Of a stretch of 64,000 nucleotides of DNA, positions 12,005-23,099 are shown piece by piece. The notes below the pieces were generated by a model, which had not been told where the DNA came from, ran no database searches, and worked only from the letters and a program-made list of their open reading frames with translations. How positions within the stretch are numbered: the first letter of the stretch is position 1; every line of letters starts with the position of its first letter. This stretch comes from Voacanga thouarsii (lineage: Eukaryota > Streptophyta > Magnoliopsida > Gentianales > Apocynaceae), in the NCBI GenBank assembly GCA_026120185.1, contig JANUWF010002285.1, forward strand, positions 186,001 through 250,000, in the 5' to 3' direction. Made by a program: the position numbers and the translations under genes.

Positions 12005-14083
12005 GTTTATGTGTTTTGCTTTAGTGAAAAAAAAAAATATTTTCATAAACCTTCTATTTTTCAAAAACCTCTCTTCATTCTACATTCATCATGCCTATCT
12101 TATATTTTAAGCTTTAATTTCTTTTCAAAAGGTTTGATGAGGAAGCATGATGAGTGTAAAGAGTTTTTTTTTTATTTTATTTTTTATTTTAGTCTTTTTC
12201 TTTAGTTTGTTTTCTTTTATTTAGGTAAGTTTTTATTATTATTTTTCTTCTGCTTTTATTTGTGTTTTGGTTTTAAAAGAATAAAGTCCTCTTAGACAAG
12301 CCCATCTCTTTACCTCAAGTTTGGATATCTATTGAAGCATTATTACACTTGGGAAGTATTACTTAAACTTTCTAACTCATTATTATTTTTGGTCCCTTTG
12401 GAGATGCCTTCTTGTGCTTATTTTTTGCTAATGAAGACATTGTCTAACTTCAGTGTGGGGGAGTGGTTTGGTGATATACTTTGTCTAAGTTTTTTTCAAT
12501 TATCTTGGTGTTTTCTTTGTATTGAGCTACTTTGGAATATTTTGAAATTGAGAAAATTATTTATTTTGAGCACTAAGTATGGAAGTATTTTCTTTCTCCC
12601 CGTTTCCCCTTTATTTTCGGTCTCACGGCAATATTTCCTTGCTCTATTTGTTTGGCCATTGAGGACAATGTCCAGTTTAAGTGTGGGAGAGTGGTTAGGA
12701 TGAGAATTCTTCCAGGCTTCATTTTTCTATGCTTCATTCTTCTTGAAATTCTTCTTTGAACAACCTTTTTGAGAAAAAATTTTCAAAAAATTTTCTGATT
12801 TTGTGAGCTTTCAAGATGTATTTTTAATGCATGTCTTTGTACTAGATCATAGAGTATATGTTCTATATCATTTGTAGCCTATGCATGACTTTTTGCACGC
12901 ACTTTGACTAAGTAGTTCTTGATCAAATGCTTTAAATTGTTCTTAAACCTGTTTTTACGCTAAAATTCATCGAGCATTCTAGAACTTATTTGAATACCTC
13001 TCGAGGCAAAATAAGAAAGACTTTCATGATTTAACTTAGGGATGACGGTAATAGGCCTTCTTTGGATAGTTTGAGCTTTTCAAGACAACCTATTTTATAT
13101 TATCCCTAAGGTCTATTTTGAGCCTAAATTGTTAATTTCTTTCGTAAAACCCATTGTCATACTTTGTCCATTACTTCTTTCTGAGATTTTGATAATTCTT
13201 CCAAATCTTTGATTGCTCTTGATGGATGAAAGTACAAGTAGACAAATAGTGAGGAAAAATACTTATGTAAAGGTTATGACTTGTTACTTTCAGTCATGCA
13301 TCATGTGTTGAGATGGAATTATGAAAAGAGAAAAAGAGGAAGATAAAGAAAGAGTGAACAAAAAGCTGTTAGAAAATGTTGAAAGAAAAGAAATTGAGAA
13401 ACAAACAAAAGCAGCTTTTGAAAAGAAGAGGAGAAAGAAAAAGAGAAGAATGGGCATAGGAAGAAAGTTGGAATGAAAATTGCTGAAATTTTTTATACTC
13501 TTGTGCAAAATGAATGATGAGTTAAGAATTATTGAAAAAAAAGAATGCAAGATTTGCTTGAACTGCTATAGTTGCTATACAAGGTTATAGGTTTTGATTG
13601 ATTTTGGGATAGGAGAGAAAGAAGAGTTTGGAATTTCTTGGTACATTTGGTTTATCCTTTTCTTGCAAACTCATCCTTTTTTATATTTGATTTTCCTATA
13701 TCCTATGTTTGAAAGCTACATTACAAACCCTTTAGCTTTACATTACAAGCTTAAAAGTCTTACTTGACCTAAGTAGAATCATGATATGTCTCGAATTAGT
13801 GGAGAGAGTATATGAAAAGTAAGCTTATGGAATGCATATTCTTTTTGAACTAAATTCTTTCCAATGGTTTGAGAATATTGTTAAGTACTGAGATGGTTTT
13901 GGTAGTCACTACTCACTTACAGAAGTCTTGCATTTGTTATGAAAGGTATCGTAGCATATGTTTTGTTGTCTTGAATAAAGAAAGCATTAGAGATATTATT
14001 TTGATAGTAATTGAGTGATTTTGTGAAACCTGGTGTTTTTCCTATTTATCTTTGATACTTTGCTTGAGGACAAGCAAAGAGTT
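12005..14083 (+). other. Non-coding interior of Tat-2 with two internal polypurine-tract-like motifs
   Basis: About 2 kb without a gene. AGTGTGGGGGAGTGG at 12452-12466 and AAGTGTGGGAGAGTGG at 12679-12694 look like the element's own terminal polypurine tract. The second follows GAGGACAATGTCC, as the terminal one follows GAGGACAAGC. An A/G-rich stretch lies at about 13313-13470. Short open frames here are T-rich or A-rich noise. Confidence 0.6.
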
Positions 14084-14098
14084 AAGTGTGGCAGAATA
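14084..14098 (+). other. Tat-2 polypurine tract
   Basis: AAGTGTGGCAGAATA directly before the 3' LTR, preceded by TTGAGGACAAGC. This matches the layout seen at the end of Tat-1 (GGGACAAACAAAG then AAGTGTGGGGGTATG). One C interrupts the purine run. Confidence 0.75.
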
Positions 14099-15630
14099 TG
14101 ATAGAGCTTAAATTAGTCATATATTTCCTAGTTATTTGAGGCTATTTTGTGATATATTTTGTTCAATAATTGGTCATATTCCTTCATATTTGAGATTTTA
14201 CCATTGGAAAGGTATTTTGTACATTACTTTAGATTTTAGGAATAAAATAAGACAAAAACATTGCAAAACAGAACAGAGACAACACCGGCCAGGACAAGGA
14301 AACCGGCACCGGCCATGTGCTGCTGGCATGCACTTCGAGGCGATGAAACACTGGTGAAACAGAGTAGAACAGAACCAAACCGGTATCGACTAGGAAGCCA
14401 GAGGCATGCCGACTACACTCTGAAAAGGTTGTCGTGAAAATCAAGAAAATTGACGAACGATTAGAAAGATAGAACACAACCAGAGTCGGCCCTAGGCCGG
14501 AGGCGGCACTGGCTTTGCCCTGATGCTGAGGTGGTGCCTCGATTTTTATGCACAATTTTTGACAATTTGTAGAGTTTTAGTATTTTCCTACTTCTAGTTG
14601 GCCATAAACCCTAGAGGAACGAAATTAGGCACTTCTAAAGCCTATAAATAAAGGGAAAACACAAGAGAAAAGGGAGGATTCGAAAATCATATCAAAAAAT
14701 CACTCAACTTAAGGAGGAATTCTTTAGTTTAACGAGGATTGTGCAAGAGGGTCTACAAAGGAAGAAGAACGAGGCTTGTCTATGAGTGTTTTCTTTTACT
14801 TTTGTTTTCTTTTCTTGAATAATGATGTGTTAATTGTTTTAATGTAATTTGACATCGTTTAGGTATTCATGATTGTTAGAGTTACTTTGATATTTTGATT
14901 AATTGATTATTATTCTGGGTATTTAATTACTTGAGCTGATTATGAGATTAATTGGTTGTTTCTTTCTATTAACTTGCTTGACCAAAGTGGTTGATGGTGG
15001 TCTCAATTGATTGATTTCATACTTCTTGTCTATTAACTTACTTGACCAAAGAGGTGAATTGCTAAGAATTGGGTAATTAATGACTAATTAATGTATGCCA
15101 GACTAAGGATTCATTGGTTAGTTTCATGTTTTATGTTTGCCTGACCACGGATATTTAATCAAGGATTATGTTTAATGCATCTTTTGGGTGAATTAGTTGA
15201 GACTGACCGTGTGATCCTAATTTCTCTAGAAGATAGTGATTTCATGGATTGACCATGGAAGTGAATCTATCTTAATCCTTCATGATGCCAAGAGAATGAT
15301 TAGTTATGATGATGATTAGGTACTTTAAGGTCATGTTTGTCAGAATAATGGTTTTAGTTATATAATTCTCCATTATTGACATGTATATAATATTTTATTT
15401 TATTTTCCTTTTTATTTATTTTTCACTTTATCGAGTCAGTTAAATAATAAAAGAAAAGTGATTAATGGATATTTGTTCTTGGAGGATTGACACTCGTATG
15501 AACCCTATACTATGCTTAATGATGAGTATGCTTGCTCATATGAGTAATTTGGGGTTAATGTTTTAATTTAGACTTGATTGGGAATGTGCTTATTGGTATG
15601 TGATTTTTATACCCAAATCTATACGCATCA
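14099..15630 (+). repeat. Tat-2 3' LTR
   Basis: 1532 bp, matching 9264-10789. It ends CGCATCA followed by the ATAAG duplication at 15631-15635. A TATA box is kept at 14643-14650. Its GC-rich modules (about 14270-14520) show many more CG-to-TG/CA changes than the 5' copy, as expected from methylated-cytosine decay. Confidence 0.9.
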
Positions 15631-15635
15631 ATAAG

Positions 15636-16122
15636 ACCAAGGGTAAAATAAAATATAATTAATTAATTAATTAATTAAAATAAAATATATATAACACGGA
15701 TGGATCCCGTGTTGTTTCGCGTGAGGGATGACAAAAAGCATAGGCTTTTTGTTTGACCTTCTTGGTCTCTCTTGGTACATCATTTGTATGAAATGAATGC
15801 AAATGTATCAAGACTAATAACAACGAAATAGAGAAGGGAGTATGTCTGTGAAGTAAACCCCGAAAGGAAGAAGCTCTCATAGGCATAGCTAATCTAACTC
15901 TTCAAGCGTTCACCGGCAGTGGAACGGGCACAATTTCGGAAGATCAAAGGCTTTGCGTGAATGAAACGCCATCGACTTTTACAAGAACGTGATCTAATAG
16001 CTTCAACTATCCTTGTATGGACATCTACTTCTGTGCCAAATGGGTCATTCAATCACAGAGGTAAATTTTTCATTTTGTTAGCACACTTTCGATTTAATGA
16101 TTTTTGTCATTTTAAACCTTTA
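15636..16122 (+). repeat. Cop-A 3' LTR, right part
   Basis: Continues the Cop-A LTR exactly where Tat-2 interrupted it (ACCAAGGGTAAAATAAAAT, as at about 1764) and ends AACCTTTA at 16122, aligned with AACCTTCA at 2254. Confidence 0.9.
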
Positions 16123-16559
16123 GTTTATTCTACTTTTTCCTTTTTTTTTTTGTTTTTCTTTCAGTGGCCTACGAGCTGCATTTATTTTCTTTTGTCCTTT
16201 TTGTCTTTTGTTGAGCCACTAAGTCACCAAGCCGTAGCTTGCTTTCTTGAAGCCTTTCACGATTCAATTAATCCTCCCAGGATTTTGCTGCTATTTTCTT
16301 TTCTTTCTCTAATTTCGATTTCCAATTTAGCTCATCTACTTCGTCTCTTCTTTTTTTCTCTTCTGCTGTATCCAGCTGCAGACTTGGCCCGTTTTCCAAT
16401 TTTCTTCCAAATTCACCTTATTTTTTGCATAAAATCATAGAAAAATATTTTTATAAGTAAAATATCAAATAGGAAGGAATATGACTAGTTATTATATAAA
16501 AAGTTTATCAAATTAGCCTCGAACAACAAGGAAAATAGTGATGATTTTAGCCCCTATCA
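16123..16559 (-). repeat. Tat-1 3' LTR, right part
   Basis: Aligns with 21143-21620 (shared GTTGAGCCACTAAG, TTGCTTTCTTGAAGCC and GACTAGTTATT blocks). It ends CCCCTATCA at 16559, which read on the minus strand is the LTR start TGATAGGGG. The first five bases are the Cop-A target duplication. Confidence 0.85.
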
Positions 16560-16574
16560 CATACCCCCACACTT
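16560..16574 (-). other. Tat-1 polypurine tract
   Basis: On the minus strand this reads AAGTGTGGGGGTATG directly before the LTR. It is a clean version of the motif found in plant Tat/Athila-group elements. Confidence 0.8.
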
Positions 16575-18119
16575 GAATCTTTGTTTGTCCCTAAGAAAAG
16601 TACAAAACAAAGCACACAAAACAATTTATTTCTTCTCACATTCATCCATAACAAAGCCATAATTTCCTTCCCAACCTTAAATATAAAATTCTCATTCACT
16701 CACCCTTAAGAAAAAAAAAACAAATCCTTTTAAACTCATGCATTACATCAAATATATCAAGAACCTCAAAATTAAGTTAAACAAGTTTATACTTTAGTCT
16801 AAGAAAATTATTTCACCCATCAAGCCAATACATAGATAACACAAATCATACAAGTCAAGTTGTTTAACCACTTCAAAACTCATAGCATCAAATTTGCAAA
16901 ACTCTAAGCAGCAAAATAATGAGAAACTCATGTTTTTTTTTCTTTCATCATTTTTTGTTTCAATCACTCTCGCTTCTTTGTTTTTAGACTCATGTGTGTG
17001 AATATTACCCTCATGCACCATATTGGCCCCTAACATTTTTTCTTTTTTTGAGAATTAGCCTCAAGAAAATGTGATGCTTCTTGTTTCTTCTCTTCCACTA
17101 ACCTTATTGGCCCCTTTAAGAAATTTCCTAATGAGATAAGCATTTGCTTTCCAAATAAAATAAACATTTGTTTTCCACTCAAATTTTTTTCATTCTCACA
17201 AAAAGATAAAATGCACTGCCTTTTTTCCAATTCTTACCATCCTTATTCACAACTCTAAGTTAAACAAATTAAAAAGCCATGAATCAAGAAGTAATCAACA
17301 ACTCTTCTCATATTTCATCACATCGTCCATATCCAAACAAGAAAAGTAGAATAAAATTCAAGTATTAAAATATAACCAAGATTAACTTATATTGCCAAGA
17401 CTTAACATATTCAACTTAATACATAATTTTACTCAATAAAATCCAGCCAATTTGAATGACAAAATCATATCCAAAGTGAAAATGAAAATCATAACCCTAT
17501 CATGGGAAAAACAATTTCATACCAAATTTAAGATATTTCTAAAAAAAAAAATTCACTTGAGAAAATATTAAATCCCTCCACCATACTTAAATTAGACATT
17601 GCCCTCAATAGCCTAAAATGTCACAATAAAGCATAGCCAAAGGACCAAAAATGTAAAGAGGGAAAAGAAAATAATGCTCCTAAAGGCAGATTAGGTCCAA
17701 GTAAAGTAAGTACCCGTCAACCTTCAAAAAGTTGGAAGAATTATTGCTAGGAGAGAATGGTGAATAAACCTACAAAAAGAAAGAAAAAAAAAACACACCA
17801 AATAAAAGTATAAAAAGAAATTTAAAAAAATGGTCCTACAAAAATTAAAACATACCTACAAATTTTTTTAAAAATGAAATATAAAAAAGAATTCTAGAAA
17901 TGCATACAAGCTTGGAAAACTAAAAAAAAAAAAAACAACTGGTGAAGAGGAATAAAGAAGAAGAAATGGAAAAGCAAAAGAAAAAAGAAATCGGGAACAA
18001 CAAAGAAAGAAAAAGTAAAAGAAAGGAGAAAGTGAAGAAAATGAAATAAACAAAAGAAAAGGAAAGGAAACATCCTTGGGAGGATGTACATCCATACCAC
18101 GGTGCAACACAAAAAAAAA

Positions 18120-18151
<32 letters not shown>

Positions 18152-18183
18152 ACAAAAACAAAACAAGTCACGGCTCACACAAG

Positions 18184-18187
<4 letters not shown>

Positions 18188-18230
<43 letters not shown>
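18188..18230. repeat. (AT)n microsatellite
   Basis: About 43 bp of uninterrupted TA repeat inside the Tat-1 interior, followed by GTGTGTATG. Confidence 0.97.
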
Positions 18231-18233
<3 letters not shown>

Positions 18234-18658
18234 TGTATGTATTTAACCACAAAGTAACATTACAACATAAAAGACATCAAGCCAATATGAACATTTTTTT
18301 CATTTCCCAGGCTTCCCTTTTTTTTTATTTTTTATAAAGCAACATGAACATGCTTTGAAAAATAAAAAAATAAAAAATAAAATTACAAAATAATGTACAA
18401 GGAAATAATAACCTAAATACAACAATATATTTTGCAATTAATTACAATGTCACTTATTATTAATATCAACACAAAAATTAAAAACAAAAATTAAAGTAAC
18501 AATACAACATTTTTTTCCGTTTTTTTTTTCTGAAAATAGTATACCAAAAATTTTTTTAAGCAATAAAAGAAACAAAACAGTTACAAGCAAACAAAAGAAT
18601 TATTGTACACTGATATAACACATAAATTACTACTAATTAATATTACAACTCTTGTTAC

Positions 18659-18659
<1 letters not shown>

Positions 18660-18757
<98 letters not shown>

Positions 18758-18774
18758 TACTACTACTACTACTA
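18660..18774. repeat. (ATT)n-(ACT)n compound microsatellite
   Basis: About 32 ATT units followed by about six ACT units. The open frame across it (poly-Ile then poly-Thr) is an artefact of the repeat. Confidence 0.97.
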
Positions 18775-19592
18775 TATGGAATACTTAAACTATCATAATA
18801 ATACTAAGAAAATAAATACAACAATATATTCTAATTACAAAGTACAAGTACAAATACTATTATTGATAGTATTACTAATATGAAATATTTAACAACTAAT
18901 AAGAAAAAAAACAACAGCAACAAAAGAAAAAAAACATGAAAAAATAAAAAACAAAAGAAATGGCTTCATGACATGAACAAAAGAAAAACAATCAAAAGGG
19001 AAAAGGGAAAAGTGAACATCCTTAGGAGGATGTTGAACACTCGTGGGAGGATGCAAGAAAAAGAAGATGGTTTTATGGGTTCAGTTAGCCTTTTTTTTTT
19101 TTTTTTTCGATTAAAAACTTTTTTTCTTCTGTTCGTTTTCTTCTTCTTTTTTTTTAGACAAATAAATAAAATCAATCCTAAATGAATGCATGAATACATT
19201 ATAAAACAAAATCAAAATAAAAAAATATTTTTTGTTTTAATATAAAAACAAAATAGATACATAAATAAAAATTATTCCTAAGTTGCACAATACATGTAAA
19301 ATAAGAATGAAAAAAATTAAAAATTAAACTAAAATTTAAAATTATAAAATAAATTCAGTCTAAAATATCGTGTCAGCAAAAATCCAAACCTGAAAATTAA
19401 AAGAGTTAGTATTGACTCAAAATTATAGACGTAAAAACCATCAAATTAAAATTACAATTAGTGCACATATTTCACATTAACATTAAGTTAGTAAAATTAA
19501 ATAACTAAATATACAATATATTCAGACATATATTTACCTCTTTACATATTTTTACATGGTTGAATCAATGAAATCCAAGCTTTAATGATTTT

Positions 19593-19612
19593 GTTCCCCG
19601 ACAATGGAGCCA
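19593..19612 (-). other. Tat-1 primer binding site (tRNA-Asp type)
   Basis: On the minus strand this reads TGGCTCCATTGTCGGGGAAC, five bases after the LTR end. It is close to the tRNA-Asp complement TGGCGCCGTTGCCGGGGATC. Confidence 0.78.
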
Positions 19613-19617
19613 AAACT

Positions 19618-21620
19618 TGACGCAAATATTATGGGTGTATAAAAATAATTGAATTTAAATCCATCTCTGAGTCAAGTTTTAATTAAAACATTAATCCTAA
19701 AATACATATCTGAGCAAGTATACTCATTGCAAGCATATCATAAGGAATTAATGAGTATTGATCCTCAAAGGAACAAGTACACATTAATCACTTTTCATTC
19801 ATTATTTAACCTATACACTAGATTGATAAAGAAATAAAAATAAACAAAATATATATACAACTCATGGAGAGAAAAACATGTAACTAAATAGTTTTTCTCA
19901 AAAGTATGACATGAATCATCTAATACTTATCACAACCAATTATTTTCTTAGTATCATAAAGGAATATAAAGAAAAATTCAATCATTTCCTAAGACATGAA
20001 TTCACTTATATAAACTCCACTTATTTCCCAATCTATGAAATTACTATCTTTTGATTAAATTAACTGATTTTCCAATTAAACCAACATAACCAAAACATGC
20101 ATTAAACTCAATTCCTCATAAACATAAAATTACCTAATGTTCCTTTGATCTAAGTGAAATCAAATAATATTTGATCACTTTAGTCCTTTAACCTTAACTT
20201 TGTTTCCTAAGTCCATTAAGATTTGACAAATACGAAATCAATGCAATGAACTCCTAACATTGTTTACCAAGACAATTAAAAGAAAATACATTAATAACCA
20301 ATAATAACAAGTAATCAAATACCAAGGAAATAATTAATTAATCAAATATTAAATAAAATCATAATTATAAATCCCAGAATAATCTCCAAATACAATTAAA
20401 GAATTAAACTCATCGTTGTTCAATAAAAATGAAACAAAGGAAAAAGATAAATACTCAAAGACAAGTTTTTCAATTTCCATTGAAAAATTCCCCCAAAATC
20501 AATGTTTCTTGAGTAATAAATTTCTCTAGAGAAAAATATTAATGGTGCACTTTGAAAAATATGTCTAAATCTCCACATTGAGCACACTTATTTCTAATGT
20601 GAATAGCTTTTATTGATAGGCTTACAAGTTTACTAACAACCATAAAACCAAAAAGGAGTAATTTCCTAATAGAATTTTAAATAAAAATATAGAAAGCCAC
20701 TGAGTTAATTTGTGAAAAGAATTGGCAACTTGGTTTGTTGTAGTTTTGCACTGAAGAAACATTCATGCGGATGCTTAATTTGTCAAAGCCGTTGAAGAAA
20801 TAAAGAAATTGCACTTCTTAATGAATTCGGCTCACCTGAGCAGATTTATTGAAGACCAAGCCACCGAGCTTCTTCTTTTTCTTTTACTCATTTTCCAAGT
20901 CGCGAACTGAGACCAAGCCAACCAAGCCATAAAGCTTTCTTTCGTTTCTTTCTATCGAGCCACCAAAGTCGAGTCGAAACTTGCTTTCTTGTTAAATCAG
21001 CTCACCCTATCCAAATCTTTGAGCTGTCGAGCCTACCTAAGCCATCTCATTTCTTGTGTCTTCTCCTTGCATGCAGCGTAGTCGAGCCTCCAAGACCTTC
21101 TTGTTGCATCCTCCCCATGATGCTGTACATCCTCCACATGATATTTATGCTACTTTTAGCTTTTGTTTTTTTCTTTCAGCGGCCTATGAGCTTCATTTAT
21201 TTTCTTTTGTCCGTTTTGTCTTTTGTTGAGCCACTAAGCCACCGAGCCATGGCTTGCTTTCTTGAAGCCTTTCATGATTCAATTAATCCTCCAAGGATTT
21301 CATTTGCTATATTCTTTTCTTTCTCCAATTTTGGTTTCCAATTTAGCTCCTCTTTTTCGTCTCTTCTTTATTTCTCTTCTATTGTGTACTTCTCCAGACA
21401 TAGCCTGGCGCCAAGTCCATCCTCTTGGCTTGGTGCCGAGTCTAAACTATATTTTTCCAACTTTCTTCCAAATTCACCTTATTTTTTGTATAAAATTATA
21501 GAAAAGTATTTTTATTAGTAATATATCAAATGGGAAGGAATATGACTAGTTATTGTATAACAAGTATCTCAAATTAGTCTCAAATAATTAGGAAAATAAT
21601 GATGATTTTAGACCCTATCA
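19618..21620 (-). repeat. Tat-1 5' LTR
   Basis: 2003 bp. The minus-strand reading starts TGATAGGGTC (at 21620) and ends TTTGCGTCA (at 19618). It aligns with 1-425 and 16123-16559. It carries imperfect GAGCCACC/AAGCC micro-repeats at about 20840-21260 and paired CATCCTCC...CATGAT motifs at about 21107-21141. Confidence 0.85.
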
Positions 21621-23086
21621 AGAAGAAATCCTTGCCATCCTCCTTTTGGTCTTGATCATCTTCTCCTGAACTTATAATAAATTCTATTCTATCTAAACTA
21701 TGTAAACTAATTACATAAATTTCTAATAAAGAAATCTCAGGTTACATTCGAGGGCAATTAGATAAAAAGAGAAATTTACACAAGGAAAAATAGAGAAGGC
21801 AGGACTCGCAGGGCCTATTTTAATTCAAAACCAAAGCGATAAAATCCATAAAAAATTTAATTGGGTCCATAGTCCATAACTAAACCACTATGCTAATTTT
21901 GTGCTCAAAATAAAATTAAACATAGCAAATAATTCCAAAAACACTAATTTAGGAAAAATAGAATAAATTCTAAAATTAATATTTTAGAAAATATATTAAT
22001 TGCTAAAATCATATTTTAGGAATTAAAATAATATATAATCTAAAATCAATATTTCAAAAGATATATTAATTGCTAAAATCATATTTTATGAATTAAAATA
22101 ATATACAATCTAAAATCATTATTTTAGAATATATATTAATTGCTAAAATCATATTTTAGGAATTAAAATAATATAATTTAAAATCAATATTTTAGAAAAT
22201 ATATTATTTTCCAAAATCAAAATTTTTGGAAAAATCATTTGTTAGTCACAAAGTAGAATCTTTGGGAAAGTCTGGGTACTAACTGAAAAGGGGAACAAAA
22301 TCGTGGGCCATAAGCAAGAAGCCGAAAACAAGAAAAAGAAAAAGATTTTTTTTTTTATTTTATAAAAGAGTTGCATCTGTGGGAGGCATTGCATATGCCT
22401 CCCACGGATTGCAAAGCCAATCCCAAGAGAGTCACGACTCAGGAGGAGATTGGCTAAGCATTTTTTTTTTTTTCCCTAGCAAATATCTAGTCATCTTCTC
22501 CGGTATTTTACAAAAGTCTACTCCGCCACTCAATGCAAAGAAAATAGCATGTTTACTCTTAGTTCACTTGAAAATAGAAACAACTAAAACAAAGAACAAT
22601 TCTTCGCAGAGGCCTATTAACAGAAACAGAAAAAAAACACAAAACCGTTTCATAAAATATGATTTTTACATTGTATAATGTGCCCAGAAAAACCATTTTT
22701 CTACAAGAATTAACACAATTAACTCTTGTTTCAGATAGAATTAAAACACCATTAATTCTCATTTTAAAATCATCTCCTATAACTTTTATAAGAGCCATGC
22801 TCGTTACATCTAGAACCCACAAATTTAATTTTCAGAAAAAACTGAAACTTGAAAAGATTTTCACTGGAAACAAACACATAAACTATTTCTATAATTCAAC
22901 CATTATACATGAAACAATTTTAGGCATAAGAAAGATGCAAATATTCTAGAAACGATTTCAAGAAACAGGCAAAAACATTTTTTAGTTAACTTGCTCGCGT
23001 AAAACAATTTTCATAGAAGAAACGGAGAGTACAATGATATGAAACAATTTCATCAAGCATAAGCATCCGAAAATCACATATAAGGT
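21621..23086 (-). other. Cop-C leader with 70-bp tandem array and strong hairpin
   Basis: Non-coding. A tandem array of about 3.4 copies of a 70-bp AT-rich unit lies at about 21970-22210 (unit starts near 21971, 22041, 22111 and 22179, each carrying CTAAAAT...ATTTTAG). A hairpin at 22379-22405 has perfect 11-bp arms (GTGGGAGGCAT / ATGCCTCCCAC) and a 5-base loop, extended outward by TTGCA/TGCAA. The related leaders of Cop-D and Cop-E have only one copy of the 70-bp unit. Confidence 0.75.
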
Positions 23087-23098
23087 GGTCTAATACCA
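23087..23098 (-). other. Cop-C primer binding site (tRNA-iMet type)
   Basis: The minus-strand reading TGGTATTAGACC is a lightly decayed form of TGGTATCAGAGC. It lies one base from the LTR end. Confidence 0.75.
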
Positions 23099-23099
23099 C

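Larger units (their letters stand above)
9264..15630 (+). mobile_element. Tat-2: non-autonomous LTR retrotransposon inside the Cop-A LTR
   Basis: 6367 bp with LTRs at 9264-10789 and 14099-15630, both TGATAGAG...CGCATCA, and a perfect 5-bp target duplication ATAAG at 9259-9263 and 15631-15635. The interior is only 3.3 kb and has no recognisable RT, integrase or protease. The primer site is tRNA-Asp-like and the polypurine tract is of the AAGTGTGG type, which points to the Tat/Athila branch of Ty3/gypsy. LTRs differ by about 12% by eye over the first 240 bp. It is a different family from Tat-1, although both have TGATAG ends and similar internal layout. Confidence 0.9.
426..16122 (+). mobile_element. 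Cop-A: old Ty1/copia retrotransposon carrying a nested element
   Basis: It has a 5' LTR (426-2254), tRNA-iMet-like primer site, leader, degenerate gag-pol (4011 to about 7911), polypurine tract and a 3' LTR split into 7932-9263 and 15636-16122 by Tat-2. Without Tat-2 the element is about 9.3 kb. The flanks GGTTA (421-425) and GTTTA (16123-16127) are a decayed 5-bp target duplication: the intact Tat-1 LTR copy reads ATTTA there (21143-21147). LTR starts differ by roughly 15% by eye over the first 200 bp, so it is an old insertion. It is the same family as Cop-B, judged by LTR, leader and protein similarity. Confidence 0.9.
16575..19592 (-). other. Non-coding interior of Tat-1
   Basis: About 3 kb without recognisable genes. 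On the minus strand an internal polypurine-like motif AAGTATGGTGGAGGGA lies at 17574-17589 after GAGGGCAATGTC. A long A/G-rich tract (plus strand) runs about 17760-18165. Two short hairpins built from ACATCCT/AGGATGT lie near 18069-18086 and 19017-19036. Two microsatellites are listed separately. The many small open frames are low-complexity. Confidence 0.65.
1..21620 (-). mobile_element. Tat-1: non-autonomous LTR retrotransposon, Tat/Athila-like, runs off the left edge
   Basis: Minus-strand element reconstructed from parts: 5' LTR 19618-21620, tRNA-Asp-type primer site 19593-19612, internal region 16575-19592, polypurine tract 16560-16574, and a 3' LTR seen only in part at 16123-16559 and 1-425. 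The rest of that LTR lies left of the window. Cop-A interrupts it between 425 and 16123. No gag, protease, RT or integrase is visible in the roughly 3-kb interior, so it should depend on proteins of another element (large retrotransposon derivative type). It sits in the leader of Cop-C. Five bases AGAAG follow its right end, but the matching duplication would be outside the window. The Tat/Athila assignment rests on primer-site and polypurine-tract type, not on protein. Confidence 0.8.

Noticed and set aside
15961..16440. 159-codon plus-strand open frame
   Set aside because: It crosses the boundary between the Cop-A LTR (ends 16122) and the Tat-1 LTR, so it is a chance fusion of two LTR sequences.
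17868..18250. Overlapping Phe-rich minus-strand open frames
   Set aside because: They come from an A/G-rich tract of the plus strand in the Tat-1 interior. No membrane-protein family signature is seen and frames overlap in all three phases.
18603..18788. Open frame of poly-Ile and poly-Thr
   Set aside because: It is the translation of an (ATT)n(ACT)n microsatellite.
21054..21518. 154-codon plus-strand open frame
   Set aside because: It lies inside the Tat-1 LTR on the antisense strand and shares text with 15961-16440 only because both are LTR copies.
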